64,000 bases of DNA, taken from Fulvivirga ulvae (GTDB lineage Bacteria > Bacteroidota > Bacteroidia > Cytophagales > Cyclobacteriaceae). Below the pieces are notes generated by a model. The model saw nothing but the letters and a program-made list of their open reading frames with translations, searched no databases and was not told where the DNA came from. The stretch is taken from NCBI RefSeq assembly GCF_021389975.1, contig NZ_CP089981.1:248001-312000 (forward strand), read 5' to 3'. Both the position numbers and the translations under genes were made by a program. This document shows positions 25,297 to 35,194 of the stretch, in pieces (the first letter of the stretch is position 1; each line of letters starts with the position of its first letter).

Positions 25297-26847
25297 ATGA
25301 AAGCCAGACAGATTTTCATAACATCAACTATTTTAATATTGGGGTGGATAGCGGCAATCTACTTTATTTGGCCTCCGGTTTTGTGGTTTCTACTTCCAGT
25401 CTGTCCCATTGTTTTAATAGGGATAAGCGACATCTTCCAAAAAAAGCATGCTATAAAAAGAAACTTCCCGGTTGTAGGGAACTTTAGGTATATCCTTGAA
25501 AGGTTCCGGCCGGAAATAATGCAGTATTTTGTTGAAACGGATACCGAAGGCCGCCCGGTGAACAGGTTATTTCGCTCTCTGGTTTATACGCGTGCAAAGA
25601 AAGTAACTGACACCACGCCGTTCGGCACTCAAATGGACGTATACAGGGTGGGTTACGAATGGATGGATCATTCGATATACGCCATCAATCATGCCGATCT
25701 GGATCATGAGCCCCGGGTTTTGGTCGGGGGAAAGGACTGTACGAAGCCATATTCTGCCAGTATATTAAACATTTCTGCTATGAGCTTCGGAGCGCTAAGC
25801 CAAAATGCCGTATTGGCGATGAATACCGGAGCCAGAATAGGAAATTTTGCACACAATACAGGCGAAGGAGGGGTTAGCCCCTATCACTCCCAGCCAGGTG
25901 GTGATCTGATATGGCAGATCGGGACGGGTTACTTTGGATGCCGAACCAAAGAAGGCACATTTTGCCCGGACAAGTTCAAGCTTACTGCAACACTTGATAA
26001 TGTAAAAATGATAGAAATAAAAATCTCACAAGGTGCCAAGCCCGGGCACGGTGGAATATTACCGGCTGTTAAAAATACCCCGGAGATTGCCGCCATCCGC
26101 CTGGTAGAGCCGCATACCGATGTCCACTCCCCTCCCGGGCATACTGCCTTTAAAGATGCTTATGGGCTATTGTATTTTATAAAACAACTGAGAGAGTTAT
26201 CAGGAGGCAAGCCGGTTGGATTCAAATTGTGTATTGGTAAAAAATCAGAATTCGACAATATCTGTAAAGCCATGATCACTACAGACATTAAGCCCGACTT
26301 TATTACTATAGATGGCGGTGAAGGAGGAACAGGAGCCGCTCCTATAGAATTTTCAAATTCCCTTGGAATGCCGTTAAGAGATGCTCTAATTTTTGTCATT
26401 GATACGCTGAATGGCTATGACCTGAAAAAGGATATCAAGGTTATAGCATCAGGAAAAGTATTCAGTGGATTTCACATCGCCAGGTTAATTGCCATAGGAG
26501 CTGATATGGTCAACAGTGCACGGGCCATGATGATGGCCACAGGCTGTATACAGGCATTGCAATGTAACACCAACACATGTCCCGCCGGGGTAGCAACACA
26601 GAGTAAAACCTTAATGAAGGGGTTGGTAGTAAAGGATAAAGCACAACGGGTGGCCAATTTTCACCATGAGACTGTAAAAAGTTTTACTGAATTAATGGCT
26701 GCCACAGGAGTAAATTCGCCATCCGGCTTAAAACGTGAACACATCAACAGGCGGGTGGCCATGAATAACGTAATGAAGTACAATGAAATTTACCCTGATG
26801 TGCAGGAAGGTGAACTTTTGAATAATTATGAAACTGTGGTGGGTTAA
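25297..26847 (+). CDS. FMN-binding glutamate synthase-like protein
   Basis: This 516-residue protein belongs to the stand-alone glutamate synthase central/FMN domain family (GltB2-like). Two membrane helices lie at the N-terminus (about 7-40). The TIM-barrel core has ISAMSFGALSQNAVLAMN, AHNTGEGGVSPYH, GAKPGHGGILPA, TIDGGEGGTGAAPIEFS and the cysteine cluster CIQALQCNTNTCPAGVATQ, which in full-size enzymes binds a 3Fe-4S centre. The glutaminase domain is absent, so it cannot be an ordinary glutamate synthase. The membrane anchor points to an oxidoreductase acting at the inner membrane; the substrate is unknown. Confidence 0.93.
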   Translation: MKARQIFITSTILILGWIAAIYFIWPPVLWFLLPVCPIVLIGISDIFQKKHAIKRNFPVVGNFRYILERFRPEIMQYFVETDTEGRPVNRLFRSLVYTRAKKVTDTTPFGTQMDVYRVGYEWMDHSIYAINHADLDHEPRVLVGGKDCTKPYSASILNISAMSFGALSQNAVLAMNTGARIGNFAHNTGEGGVSPYHSQPGGDLIWQIGTGYFGCRTKEGTFCPDKFKLTATLDNVKMIEIKISQGAKPGHGGILPAVKNTPEIAAIRLVEPHTDVHSPPGHTAFKDAYGLLYFIKQLRELSGGKPVGFKLCIGKKSEFDNICKAMITTDIKPDFITIDGGEGGTGAAPIEFSNSLGMPLRDALIFVIDTLNGYDLKKDIKVIASGKVFSGFHIARLIAIGADMVNSARAMMMATGCIQALQCNTNTCPAGVATQSKTLMKGLVVKDKAQRVANFHHETVKSFTELMAATGVNSPSGLKREHINRRVAMNNVMKYNEIYPDVQEGELLNNYETVVG

Positions 26848-26876
26848 AAACCGAGACTTCAACAGGTGATAATAAA

Positions 26877-26904
26877 ATGAGGCTGCCTTTCAGAGCAGCC
26901 TCAT
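26877..26904 (+). terminator. Hairpin downstream of the glutamate synthase-like gene
   Basis: ATGAGGCTGC (26877-26886) and GCAGCCTCAT (26895-26904) form a perfect 10-base stem with an 8-base loop, 30 bases after the stop and between convergent genes. The T-run is delayed (about 20 bases downstream), so termination is likely but not certain. Confidence 0.6.
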
Positions 26905-26977
26905 GCAAGCAAAGAGGTTATACATTTTTTATTTGATTACCTTAAATTTACTCACCCATATCCACTTAGCCAAATAA

Positions 26978-29803
26978 TCAGCTTCCAATTAAAATAAATC
27001 CTCCCCAGTAATAAGGTTCTTTGTATTTGTTCTTCAACTCAATCTGGGCAGTTTTAAAGGCCTGCTGCTTGTTGCCAGTTTTAAGCCAGATGTTGTAGAA
27101 TTTTGTCATTAGCTCCTGAGTAGCATTATCATCTACTTTCCAAAGACTCATAATGATAGCGTTAGCACCTGCAACAAGGAATGCCCTTTGCAAGCCGTAT
27201 ACACCTTCACCGGCCTTAACGTCACCTACGGCTGTTTCGCAGGCACTCAGTACCACAAGGTCTGTTTTATCCAAAGACATATTCATCGCCTCATATGCAG
27301 TAAGTATTCCGTTATCCTTGCTTTCAAGGCTTTCATTTGCTTCTCCGCTCACCACATTTCCGGCATTGGTCAGAAGCAGACCTGCCCGGAGTAAAGGATT
27401 GTCCCTGGCACTTTCTGTACTAATTCCGAAAACCTTGCTTCCCTTAAGCTGGTGGTCTTCCAAAAAATAACCGTGTGTAGCGACATGAAGTATTTTGGCA
27501 TCTTTTATGGCCTTGAAGTTAGTTTCCGTGGCTTTCGTATCACTTAAGGTTGTTACTTTATAGCTTTTGCCCGCCAGCATTTTACTGATACTGGCTACCT
27601 CTGCTTTGGTTCCCGGCAATGGTGTTATATCACCTCCATACTGCGGATTTCCTACAAGGCAGGCCGATCTGGCCGTAGAGTTATTTGGTTTACGCTCAAC
27701 AAGCATCCTGGTGCTGCCAATGAGGTGAAAATCGTGGTCGTTCATTAAATAGTCTCCGGAAGGTTTTCGCAGCGTATTGAGACTTAACTGATTGTAAATA
27801 CCATCAGGCGACAGGTAAACTTGCTTAACTCCTTTCACCAAAGGCTCAACCGGAGTCCAATACTGGTTATAGGAATATTCATCTACCAGCTTTTGGTGAA
27901 TGGCATTATTATAATATTTAAAGTAGCGCCCTTCAAGCTGGCCTCCATTTTCCAACAGCACTTTTTGGGGTACTGCATCTTCTTTGGTAACTGCAAAAAC
28001 AAGGTACTTGACTTCATCAGTAAAGGTGTTATCAAACCCCCTGAACCTGATAAACTCAAGCGCTGCTTCTCCCGGTTTCAATTTTTGCTGTACATCCTTA
28101 AACTCCACGGAGTTTGCAGCATACTCTCCTGAAAACACTTCTGACTTCTGCGACAGCAGCTTTTCATTGTTATTTACCACTTTCTCAATCGAATCCCTGT
28201 TGATATTCTGCTCTTGCAGTTCTTCCCGCGAATAAGAATATAACCTGGCCAGTGTTTCCTTCTGATCCAGCCAATCCAGGTACAACTTCTTTAGTTCCTC
28301 ATCACTGCCACTGAGTATTTTCTGCTTTATTTTATTGGTTGATTTAAGCAGCAAACCTTTTGTAGCTACGTTATAATTGTATGCACGCAGAAGCAATACA
28401 CCCTCGTCATCAGGGGCCTCAGCTACAAAAGAATAGAACCTCTCAAACCTGGGACGGAGTTTATCCCAGTACTTTGTCTTCTCCGCCTCACTCATGGGCG
28501 GAAAGTACTGGTTGATAAAAGTCAGTGACTGATCCAGCGAAGCAACGTACAACTTCTCCGCTTCTCCCCGGTCACCCATTTTCCAATAAAGAATAGCAAG
28601 ATTTTCCTTCGACTGTACATATTGCGGATGTTTATCCCCCAGTATTTTCTCACGTATGAATAGAGTTTCGGTCAGTAAGGGTTTTGAAGCTTCGTAGTCT
28701 TTCTTGAAACGATAAAAATTTCCCAGGTCACTGATCGCACCGGCATAAAGCCTGTGCTCCTTACCAAATTTTCTTTCGTATATTTCAATAGCTTCCTTCA
28801 GCAGGGGCTCCACCTCATCATATTTGCCCATCTGCATATAGAGGGCTGCAAGGTTATTCAACATATGTGCGTAATCGGGGTGCTTTTTACCAAACCGCCT
28901 TTCTTTTAACTTAATAAGCGCCTTGAAAGAACTCTCAGCATCTTCATACTTACCCATTTCCTGATAAAGCAGGGCCTGATTTGTTAGGAATTTTTGATGG
29001 TTACCCGATTTTTCATTTTGCAAATTCGCTGATATATCTATTGCTTGCTGGAGTATTACATCAGCCTGATCGTACCTGCCGATGGCCTGGTAGAGCATGG
29101 CTTCGTTATTCAGCGTAATGGCATATGGCATGCTTTCCCTGCCGTGAGCTATTTTCAACTCCTCTGAGGCATCTTTAATGAGTTTTTCCGATTCGTTATA
29201 TTTTCCTGTTTCCTTATAAAGGACGGCCAGGTTGTTTAACGATGCTCCGTGGCCACTTTTACTTCCTTTTCTTAATTCCAGGGCTTCTAAAATATACTCT
29301 TCGGCTGTTGTATAGCGCCCCATTGTACTATATAAGAGTCCCAGGGTAGAGAGTACCTTGGGATAATTGATATCACTTTTAAGCTCATTGGCTTCATATT
29401 TGACTTTGGAAGCCAGCAAAACTTTTTCTGCCATAGCATAATAGCCACTGGCATAGAGCCCCTCCCCTTTGTCTAATAAATCACGTGCTTTTTCGTGCTC
29501 ATCTTTTTCAGTTTCATTTTTGCCCAGATTCGTATAGGCTTTTAAAAAGACCTCTCCTTTTTCCTTCACATCGTACAGACCTGAATTATCATTGAGTGAA
29601 ATAGCATAGCTAAAACTGGTAGAATCAAAATTACTCCGGGCTTCATCCAGCTTCTGCGAGGCCACATCCTTTAATTTATCAAATCCATCTCCCGAGGTTA
29701 AGTTCCTGGCCTTGTCTTTTAAAAGCTTACCTATTTGCGCGAAACCTTCAGAGGTACCGGTCATGAAGGTTATACATAAAACTACAATGTAGACGTTTCT
29801 CAT
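26978..29803 (-). CDS. Exported TPR-CHAT protein
   Basis: This 941-residue protein has a signal peptide (VYIVVLCITFMTGTSEGFAQ). About eight TPR/TPR_12 repeats span roughly 110-420 (for example LNNLAVLYKETGKYNESEKL, MLNNLAALYMQMGKYDEVEP). A helical linker follows, and a C-terminal CHAT domain (about 650-941) of the caspase/separase clan. The catalytic pair is present: histidine at about 777 in VATHGYFL and cysteine at about 855 in LSACETAVGD. CHAT proteases cleave after specific residues and sense signals through their TPRs. Being exported and standing alone, this one differs from gasdermin- or Craspase-type defence CHAT proteins. Confidence 0.94.
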   Translation of the reverse strand: MRNVYIVVLCITFMTGTSEGFAQIGKLLKDKARNLTSGDGFDKLKDVASQKLDEARSNFDSTSFSYAISLNDNSGLYDVKEKGEVFLKAYTNLGKNETEKDEHEKARDLLDKGEGLYASGYYAMAEKVLLASKVKYEANELKSDINYPKVLSTLGLLYSTMGRYTTAEEYILEALELRKGSKSGHGASLNNLAVLYKETGKYNESEKLIKDASEELKIAHGRESMPYAITLNNEAMLYQAIGRYDQADVILQQAIDISANLQNEKSGNHQKFLTNQALLYQEMGKYEDAESSFKALIKLKERRFGKKHPDYAHMLNNLAALYMQMGKYDEVEPLLKEAIEIYERKFGKEHRLYAGAISDLGNFYRFKKDYEASKPLLTETLFIREKILGDKHPQYVQSKENLAILYWKMGDRGEAEKLYVASLDQSLTFINQYFPPMSEAEKTKYWDKLRPRFERFYSFVAEAPDDEGVLLLRAYNYNVATKGLLLKSTNKIKQKILSGSDEELKKLYLDWLDQKETLARLYSYSREELQEQNINRDSIEKVVNNNEKLLSQKSEVFSGEYAANSVEFKDVQQKLKPGEAALEFIRFRGFDNTFTDEVKYLVFAVTKEDAVPQKVLLENGGQLEGRYFKYYNNAIHQKLVDEYSYNQYWTPVEPLVKGVKQVYLSPDGIYNQLSLNTLRKPSGDYLMNDHDFHLIGSTRMLVERKPNNSTARSACLVGNPQYGGDITPLPGTKAEVASISKMLAGKSYKVTTLSDTKATETNFKAIKDAKILHVATHGYFLEDHQLKGSKVFGISTESARDNPLLRAGLLLTNAGNVVSGEANESLESKDNGILTAYEAMNMSLDKTDLVVLSACETAVGDVKAGEGVYGLQRAFLVAGANAIIMSLWKVDDNATQELMTKFYNIWLKTGNKQQAFKTAQIELKNKYKEPYYWGGFILIGS

Positions 29804-29883
29804 TTCAGAAAAATTATATTAAAAGATAGAAAAAGATATTCATTAATTATAATTAAAAAGCTTTTTGTAATTTGGCGCCCCTT

Positions 29884-30630
29884 ATGAAGGTACTTAAGCA
29901 AATAGCATCAAAAATATACGTAGGTTGGGTATTACTGGTTTTCACCTCTTTTATGCTCATACTCCTGCCAATTATTATTTTTCCTATTCTTTTAGGTGAA
30001 AAGTATGGAAACATAACTTATTTTGGTTTGAGGGCATGGTCATGGATTTTCAGTAAACTCAACTTTATTAAATATGAAGTAGTGAACTCAAAAAATGTTG
30101 ACCGAAAGAAGTCTTACATTTATACCTCAAATCACACTTCCTTTTTGGATGTACCCGGCCTTTGCCTGGGAGTACCTACGCAGTTTCGCCCTCTGGCTAA
30201 AAGAGAACTGCTTAAAATACCAGTTTTTGGACTCATCGTACGTGTAGCTGCCGTTATAGTGGACAGATCCAATACAGAAAGCCGGAAGAAAAGTGTAAAG
30301 AAATTAAAACAGGTTTTGGGAGAGGGCATATCCATTCTAATATTTCCGGAGGGAACACAAAACAGGACAGACCAGCCTTTACAACCTTTTTATGATGGCG
30401 CTTTTAGAATAGCCGTTGAAGCGGGTGCTCCGATCATGCCCATTGTAATCACCAACGCGGGCAGGCTTATGCCTCCGAATACTTTGAATATTAAACCTGG
30501 AAAAATAAAGGTGATCTTTGGGGAAGAAGTAGATACCAGCGAATATTCCTTATCAGAACTCCCTTTTTTAAAGGAGAAGGTTTTCAATGAAATGAAAGCC
30601 ATTGTGGAAAGAGAATCAGAAAACCGATAG
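29884..30630 (+). CDS. 1-acyl-sn-glycerol-3-phosphate acyltransferase family protein
   Basis: This 248-residue PlsC-like enzyme of phospholipid synthesis adds an acyl chain to lysophosphatidic acid at the inner membrane. The start is ATG 29884; the frame could open with TTG 29872. One N-terminal membrane helix (about 14-40) precedes the catalytic HX4D motif in SNHTSFLDV. Further motifs are the substrate-binding FPEGTQNR and the final PIMPIVITNAG. Length and motif order are standard. It converges with the pirin gene, 3 bases apart. Confidence 0.94.
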   Translation: MKVLKQIASKIYVGWVLLVFTSFMLILLPIIIFPILLGEKYGNITYFGLRAWSWIFSKLNFIKYEVVNSKNVDRKKSYIYTSNHTSFLDVPGLCLGVPTQFRPLAKRELLKIPVFGLIVRVAAVIVDRSNTESRKKSVKKLKQVLGEGISILIFPEGTQNRTDQPLQPFYDGAFRIAVEAGAPIMPIVITNAGRLMPPNTLNIKPGKIKVIFGEEVDTSEYSLSELPFLKEKVFNEMKAIVERESENR

Positions 30631-30633
30631 CCC

Positions 30634-31359
30634 TCACAAGTGGGCTTCAATCACCATAGGCACCTCAATCAGAAGTAGCTCCGCATTGTCCATTGCCCTT
30701 ATGGACACCTCATTTATTTCCCAAATGCCTATGCCATCCCTGCGCTGTAGCGGTTCTCCTGCCACATCCACTTCACCTTCAATTACAAATATATATACGC
30801 CATTTTTATTGGAATGCAATTTATACTTTGCTTCATAACCGGTTTCTAAATTTCCAAGGGAAAAGTAAGCATCCTGATTTATCTGGAGTGTACTCCCCTT
30901 ATCAGGGCTGATAATTGTCTGGATTCTATTAACACGTTCGGCCGGATCAAAAAGCTTCTGCTGATATCGGGGCTTTACATCTTTCACTTTAGGCAATACC
31001 CATATTTGCAGAAAATCAACGGTTTCCTCCTGACTATGGTTGTATTCGGAGTGAAGTACTCCGTTGCCCGCTGACATAAGCTGTACTTCATTGGCACGGA
31101 TTACCCGTGTAGTATTACCCATGCTGTCGCGGTGCTCCAGGCTTCCTGAAAGAAGTATGGAAACAATCTCCATGTTATTGTGAGGATGTATCCCAAAACC
31201 AGCGCCTGCCGATACTACATCATCATTTAACACACGAAGTGCCCCAAATCTTGTTCTGGCAGGGTCGTTGTAACTTCCAAAACTGAAGGTGTGGCGGGTA
31301 TCCAGCCAACCGTGATTGGCTTTTCCCCTGGTTTCGGCTTTATGTATTATTGTTTCCAT
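30634..31359 (-). CDS. Pirin family protein (bicupin)
   Basis: This 241-residue protein starts METIIHKAETRGKANHGWL at ATG 31359; an upstream in-frame ATG at 31392 adds an unlikely leader. The N-terminal cupin has the iron-binding histidines of GIHPHNNMEIVSIL and LEHRDS and the later GNGVLHSEYNHS. Bacterial pirins include quercetin dioxygenases and redox sensors. RHTFSFG is the family's opening motif. It lies 42 bases downstream of pyruvate carboxylase on the same strand and could be its distal operon gene. Confidence 0.93.
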   Translation of the reverse strand: METIIHKAETRGKANHGWLDTRHTFSFGSYNDPARTRFGALRVLNDDVVSAGAGFGIHPHNNMEIVSILLSGSLEHRDSMGNTTRVIRANEVQLMSAGNGVLHSEYNHSQEETVDFLQIWVLPKVKDVKPRYQQKLFDPAERVNRIQTIISPDKGSTLQINQDAYFSLGNLETGYEAKYKLHSNKNGVYIFVIEGEVDVAGEPLQRRDGIGIWEINEVSIRAMDNAELLLIEVPMVIEAHL

Positions 31360-31401
31360 GTTACTAATATTGTTTATGAGTAACAGAAACAAAAAATTCC
31401 G

Positions 31402-34400
31402 TTACTCCATCTCTATTATCATATCATCCTGCTCGACCATTTCACCGGCAGGGATATGGATTTTCTTAATCTTACCTTCAAACGGTGCGCTTATTGAAGT
31501 CTCCATTTTCATGGCCTCGATAACAAAAAGCGGGGCATTTTCCTTTACCTCTTCACCTTCCTTAACTTTCACCTCAGCTATTTTGCCCATTAATGGCGCA
31601 CCAATCTGCTTTTCACCTGAAGCTTTAGCGTAGGCCACCTTGTCGGACTTAAAGCCTTTATCCTTAACTTCCAATACTCGGGTCTGACCGTTCATTTCAA
31701 AATAAACTTTGCAAATACCATTCTCATCAGGAACAGATTTATAAAGCTTTTTGATGATGATAGCCTTACCTTTGCCTATTTCCACAAAAATCTCTTCATC
31801 ATTCTTAAGTCCGTAGAAGAATGACAACGTAGGTAATCTCCATACCTCTCCATAGCTCTGCCAATGATCGTATAAGCCTTTAAATACTTTGGGGTATAGC
31901 TTATACGATAGGAAGTCCAGTTCATCACAGTAAGGGTCAAATTCCTTTTGAAATTCTTTAAACTCCTTATCAAAATCTACCGGTTCCAGGTGAGCATTAG
32001 GCCTGTCGGTAAAGGGCTTTTCCCCTCTTAAAATAATATCCGACAACTCTTTCGGGAACCCGCCCGGAGGCTGCCCCAACTCACCCTTAAACAAGCTTAC
32101 CACCGACTCAGGAAACGATAGCGTATGCCCTTTAGTCATAATATCCTCGGGAGTAAGGTTATTGGATGTCATAAACATGGCCATATCCCCCACTACTTTT
32201 GAGGATGGTGTAACCTTTACAAGATCGCCAAAAAGATCATTTACCGCAGCATAATTTTCCTTTATTTTTGAAAACTTATCCTCCAACCCCAAGCCTCTGG
32301 CCTGTGGTCTAAGGTTGGAATACTGACCTCCGGGGATCTCATGCTCGTAAACTTCTGCCGTACCGGCTTTAAGCTCGGATTCAAACGGATAATAAAATTC
32401 TCTTACATCCTCCCAATAGTTTGCGTACTTATTCAGTGACTTCAGGTCAAACCCAGGTTCGCGCTCGTGCCCTTCCAGTCCGGCCACAATAGAGTTAAAG
32501 TTAGGCTGCGAGGTAAGTCCTGACATAGAGCTGATAGCCACATCAACCACATCAACCCCGGCATTGATAGCCTCGAAGTATGTAGCACACTGAATACTTG
32601 AGGTATCATGGGTATGCAGGTGTATAGGAAGGTCTGTGGCTTTCTTAAGTTCTGTAATCAGCAATCGTGCACTTCTCGGCTTCAGCAGGCCTGCCATATC
32701 TTTGATAGCCAAAATGTGGGCACCTTCATCTTCCAGTTGCCTGGCAAGGTCGAGATAGTACTGTAAGTTATACTTGGTATTTTCGTTATAAAGGTCTCCT
32801 GTATAGCAGATGCAAGCTTCTGCCAACGAGTTAGTACGCTCACGAACTGTTCTTATACTCACCTTCATGGCCTCCACCCAGTTCAACGAATCAAATATTC
32901 TGAATATATCTATACCCGTTTCGGCAGATTTTTCTATAAATTTCTCGATGAGATTATCAGGATATGCCTTGTATCCTACCCCGTTTGAACCTCTCAGCAA
33001 CATTTGCAAAAGGATATTAGGCATCGCTTTTCGTAAAAGTTTTAGCCTGTCCCATGGGTTTTCATGAAGAAACCTCATACAAACGTCAAAGGTAGCCCCT
33101 CCCCACACTTCCATAGAGAAAATGTCAGGATGATTCTTGGCAAACCCTTCTGCTACGCGCAGCATGTCCAGGGTCCTCACCCTTGTGGCCAACAGGGACT
33201 GATGTGCATCCCGAAAGGTAGTATCCGTAAAGTGGATTTTCTTTTCATTGCGAAGCCATTCGGCAAAACCTTCCCTTCCCAGCGCCGTCAGCTTATCTTT
33301 TGTGCCTTCAGGATAACCTCCAAGACGATCAAACTGAGGTATTTTTGGTTCACGGAACACCTTTGATGTATCCATACTCTTAACATCAGGATTGCCATTA
33401 ACCGCCAGGTTGCCAAGATAGTTAAGCAATTTGGTACCTCTGTTTAACCTTCTGGGAACATCAAAAAGCTCAGGATGATCGGCAATAAAGTTAACAGTAG
33501 CCTCGCCTGAGTAAAAGGTTGAATTTGAAATTACATTTTGAAGAAAACCGATGTTAGTTTTAACACCCCTGACCCTAAACTCACTCAAAGCCCGCTCCAG
33601 ACGCTCGGAAGCTCCTTTAAGGGTACGGCCCCACGAAGATACTTTTACCAGTAACGAATCGAAAAACGGAGATATGGTAACACCGGCATAACAGTTACCG
33701 GCATCAAGCCTGATACCGAAACCATTAGCACTTCTATAGGCGATTATAGTGCCATAGTCAGGCTTGAAATTGTTGGTCGGGTCTTCTGTTGTAACCCGAC
33801 ATTGAATAGCAAAACCGTTACATTTCACATCTTCCTGGCTCTTTATAAAAATACGAGGGTCAGCCAGATCATAGCCCTTTGCAATCAATATTTGCGAACG
33901 TACTATGTCAATACCGGTTATCTCTTCAGTAATGGTATGCTCTACCTGGATCCTCGGGTTTACTTCTATAAAATAAATATTTTCCTGGGCGTCAACCAGA
34001 AATTCAACCGTACCCACGTTATTATAGTTAACATGGTGGGCTATGGAAAGAGCATAGTCATATAACTTGGTCCTCGTTTCCTGGCTAAGCGTAACACTCG
34101 GTGCAATCTCAACCACTTTCTGGAATCTTCGTTGTACGGAGCAATCCCTCTCATAAAGATGAACTATGTTTCCATAGTTATCACCCATGATCTGCACTTC
34201 TATATGTTTGGGATTATCTATATATTTTTCAAGGAATATGGTATCATCACCAAATGCTTTTTCGGCCTCTTTTTTTGCCTCTTCAAATGCTTTACTTAGC
34301 TCGTCAGCACTTCTAACGACACGCATACCTCTGCCTCCACCTCCGGCTGCGGCCTTTACCATAACGGGGAAGCCTATCCTGTTGGCTTCTTTTAAAGCAA

Positions 34401-34848
34401 GCTCAGTAGAAGTCAGATCCTCCTGGCTATCTTCAATAACAGGTACTTTGGCCTTGATGGCAATTTTCTTAGCTTCTACCTTATCCCCGAGCTGGTTCAT
34501 CACTTCCGGCTCCGGCCCTATGAATATTATACCCTCCTCTCTGCACCTGCTGGCAAATCGTACATTCTCCGAAAGGAATCCATAACCGGGATGTATGGCA
34601 TCTACTCCGTTGCGCTTGGCAACAGCAATAAGTTCTTCAATGTCCAAATAAGGTTTTAAAGGATCGTTATCGGCTCCTATCTGGTAGGCCTCATCAGCCT
34701 TGTACCTGTGCAGGGAATACCTGTCTTCGTAGGTATAAACTGTAACTGTCCTGATCTTAAGTTCTGTAGTTGCTCTTAAAATTCTGATGGCAATCTCTCC
34801 TCGATTGGCCACCATTAATTTTTTAATCTCCTTTAATTGGATACTCAT
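31402..34848 (-). CDS. pyc: Pyruvate carboxylase
   Basis: This 1148-residue single-chain enzyme carboxylates pyruvate to oxaloacetate with ATP, bicarbonate and biotin, an anaplerotic step in the cytoplasm. Domains in order: biotin carboxylase (about 1-460, with KAAAGGGGRGMR and the EVNPRIQVEHT motif), carboxyltransferase TIM barrel (about 530-800, with FRDAHQSLLATR), the PYC_OADA conserved region, and the biotinyl domain at the end with biotin-lysine K1114 in EAMKMETS. The length equals that of other single-chain pyruvate carboxylases. The region upstream is divergent from a haem-binding-domain gene and contains a 14-bp palindrome. Confidence 0.97.
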   Translation of the reverse strand: MSIQLKEIKKLMVANRGEIAIRILRATTELKIRTVTVYTYEDRYSLHRYKADEAYQIGADNDPLKPYLDIEELIAVAKRNGVDAIHPGYGFLSENVRFASRCREEGIIFIGPEPEVMNQLGDKVEAKKIAIKAKVPVIEDSQEDLTSTELALKEANRIGFPVMVKAAAGGGGRGMRVVRSADELSKAFEEAKKEAEKAFGDDTIFLEKYIDNPKHIEVQIMGDNYGNIVHLYERDCSVQRRFQKVVEIAPSVTLSQETRTKLYDYALSIAHHVNYNNVGTVEFLVDAQENIYFIEVNPRIQVEHTITEEITGIDIVRSQILIAKGYDLADPRIFIKSQEDVKCNGFAIQCRVTTEDPTNNFKPDYGTIIAYRSANGFGIRLDAGNCYAGVTISPFFDSLLVKVSSWGRTLKGASERLERALSEFRVRGVKTNIGFLQNVISNSTFYSGEATVNFIADHPELFDVPRRLNRGTKLLNYLGNLAVNGNPDVKSMDTSKVFREPKIPQFDRLGGYPEGTKDKLTALGREGFAEWLRNEKKIHFTDTTFRDAHQSLLATRVRTLDMLRVAEGFAKNHPDIFSMEVWGGATFDVCMRFLHENPWDRLKLLRKAMPNILLQMLLRGSNGVGYKAYPDNLIEKFIEKSAETGIDIFRIFDSLNWVEAMKVSIRTVRERTNSLAEACICYTGDLYNENTKYNLQYYLDLARQLEDEGAHILAIKDMAGLLKPRSARLLITELKKATDLPIHLHTHDTSSIQCATYFEAINAGVDVVDVAISSMSGLTSQPNFNSIVAGLEGHEREPGFDLKSLNKYANYWEDVREFYYPFESELKAGTAEVYEHEIPGGQYSNLRPQARGLGLEDKFSKIKENYAAVNDLFGDLVKVTPSSKVVGDMAMFMTSNNLTPEDIMTKGHTLSFPESVVSLFKGELGQPPGGFPKELSDIILRGEKPFTDRPNAHLEPVDFDKEFKEFQKEFDPYCDELDFLSYKLYPKVFKGLYDHWQSYGEVWRLPTLSFFYGLKNDEEIFVEIGKGKAIIIKKLYKSVPDENGICKVYFEMNGQTRVLEVKDKGFKSDKVAYAKASGEKQIGAPLMGKIAEVKVKEGEEVKENAPLFVIEAMKMETSISAPFEGKIKKIHIPAGEMVEQDDMIIEME

Positions 34849-35010
34849 TGAAATACTTTAATAAATTTAAATACTCAGGGAAAATTAAAACATTACAATG
34901 TCTTAACAAAGAGAATCAATTCTGGTTAACATTTTTTTGACGGCCGAATAATTGCCAGCACGAATACAGCAATACGGCAGATATTTACGTTTCCGGCCTA
35001 AAATTTCTTG

Positions 35011-35042
35011 TAGATTTTGTAGAGCCAACTCTATAAAATCTA
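35011..35042. promoter_or_regulatory. 14-bp palindrome in the pyc/haem-binding gene intergenic region
   Basis: TAGATTTTGTAGAG (35011-35024) pairs with CTCTATAAAATCTA (35029-35042), with one G-U wobble and a CCAA loop. It lies 163 bases before the pyc start and 153 before the plus-strand gene. There is no T-run, so an operator or a small structured RNA is as likely as a terminator. The rest of the 346-base spacer shows no gene. Confidence 0.5.
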
Positions 35043-35194
35043 ATCAGAGCTATAAAAAACCAACGATTGAGGTTATTATATTCACAAAAAATAAATCTAA
35101 AGCACTATCAGTAAAGTATGTGCAAATTATTGCTATTTTTAAATCATATTCCGAGGCATTTCGCCAAATCAGACCTAAGAAAAAAAATTGAGAC

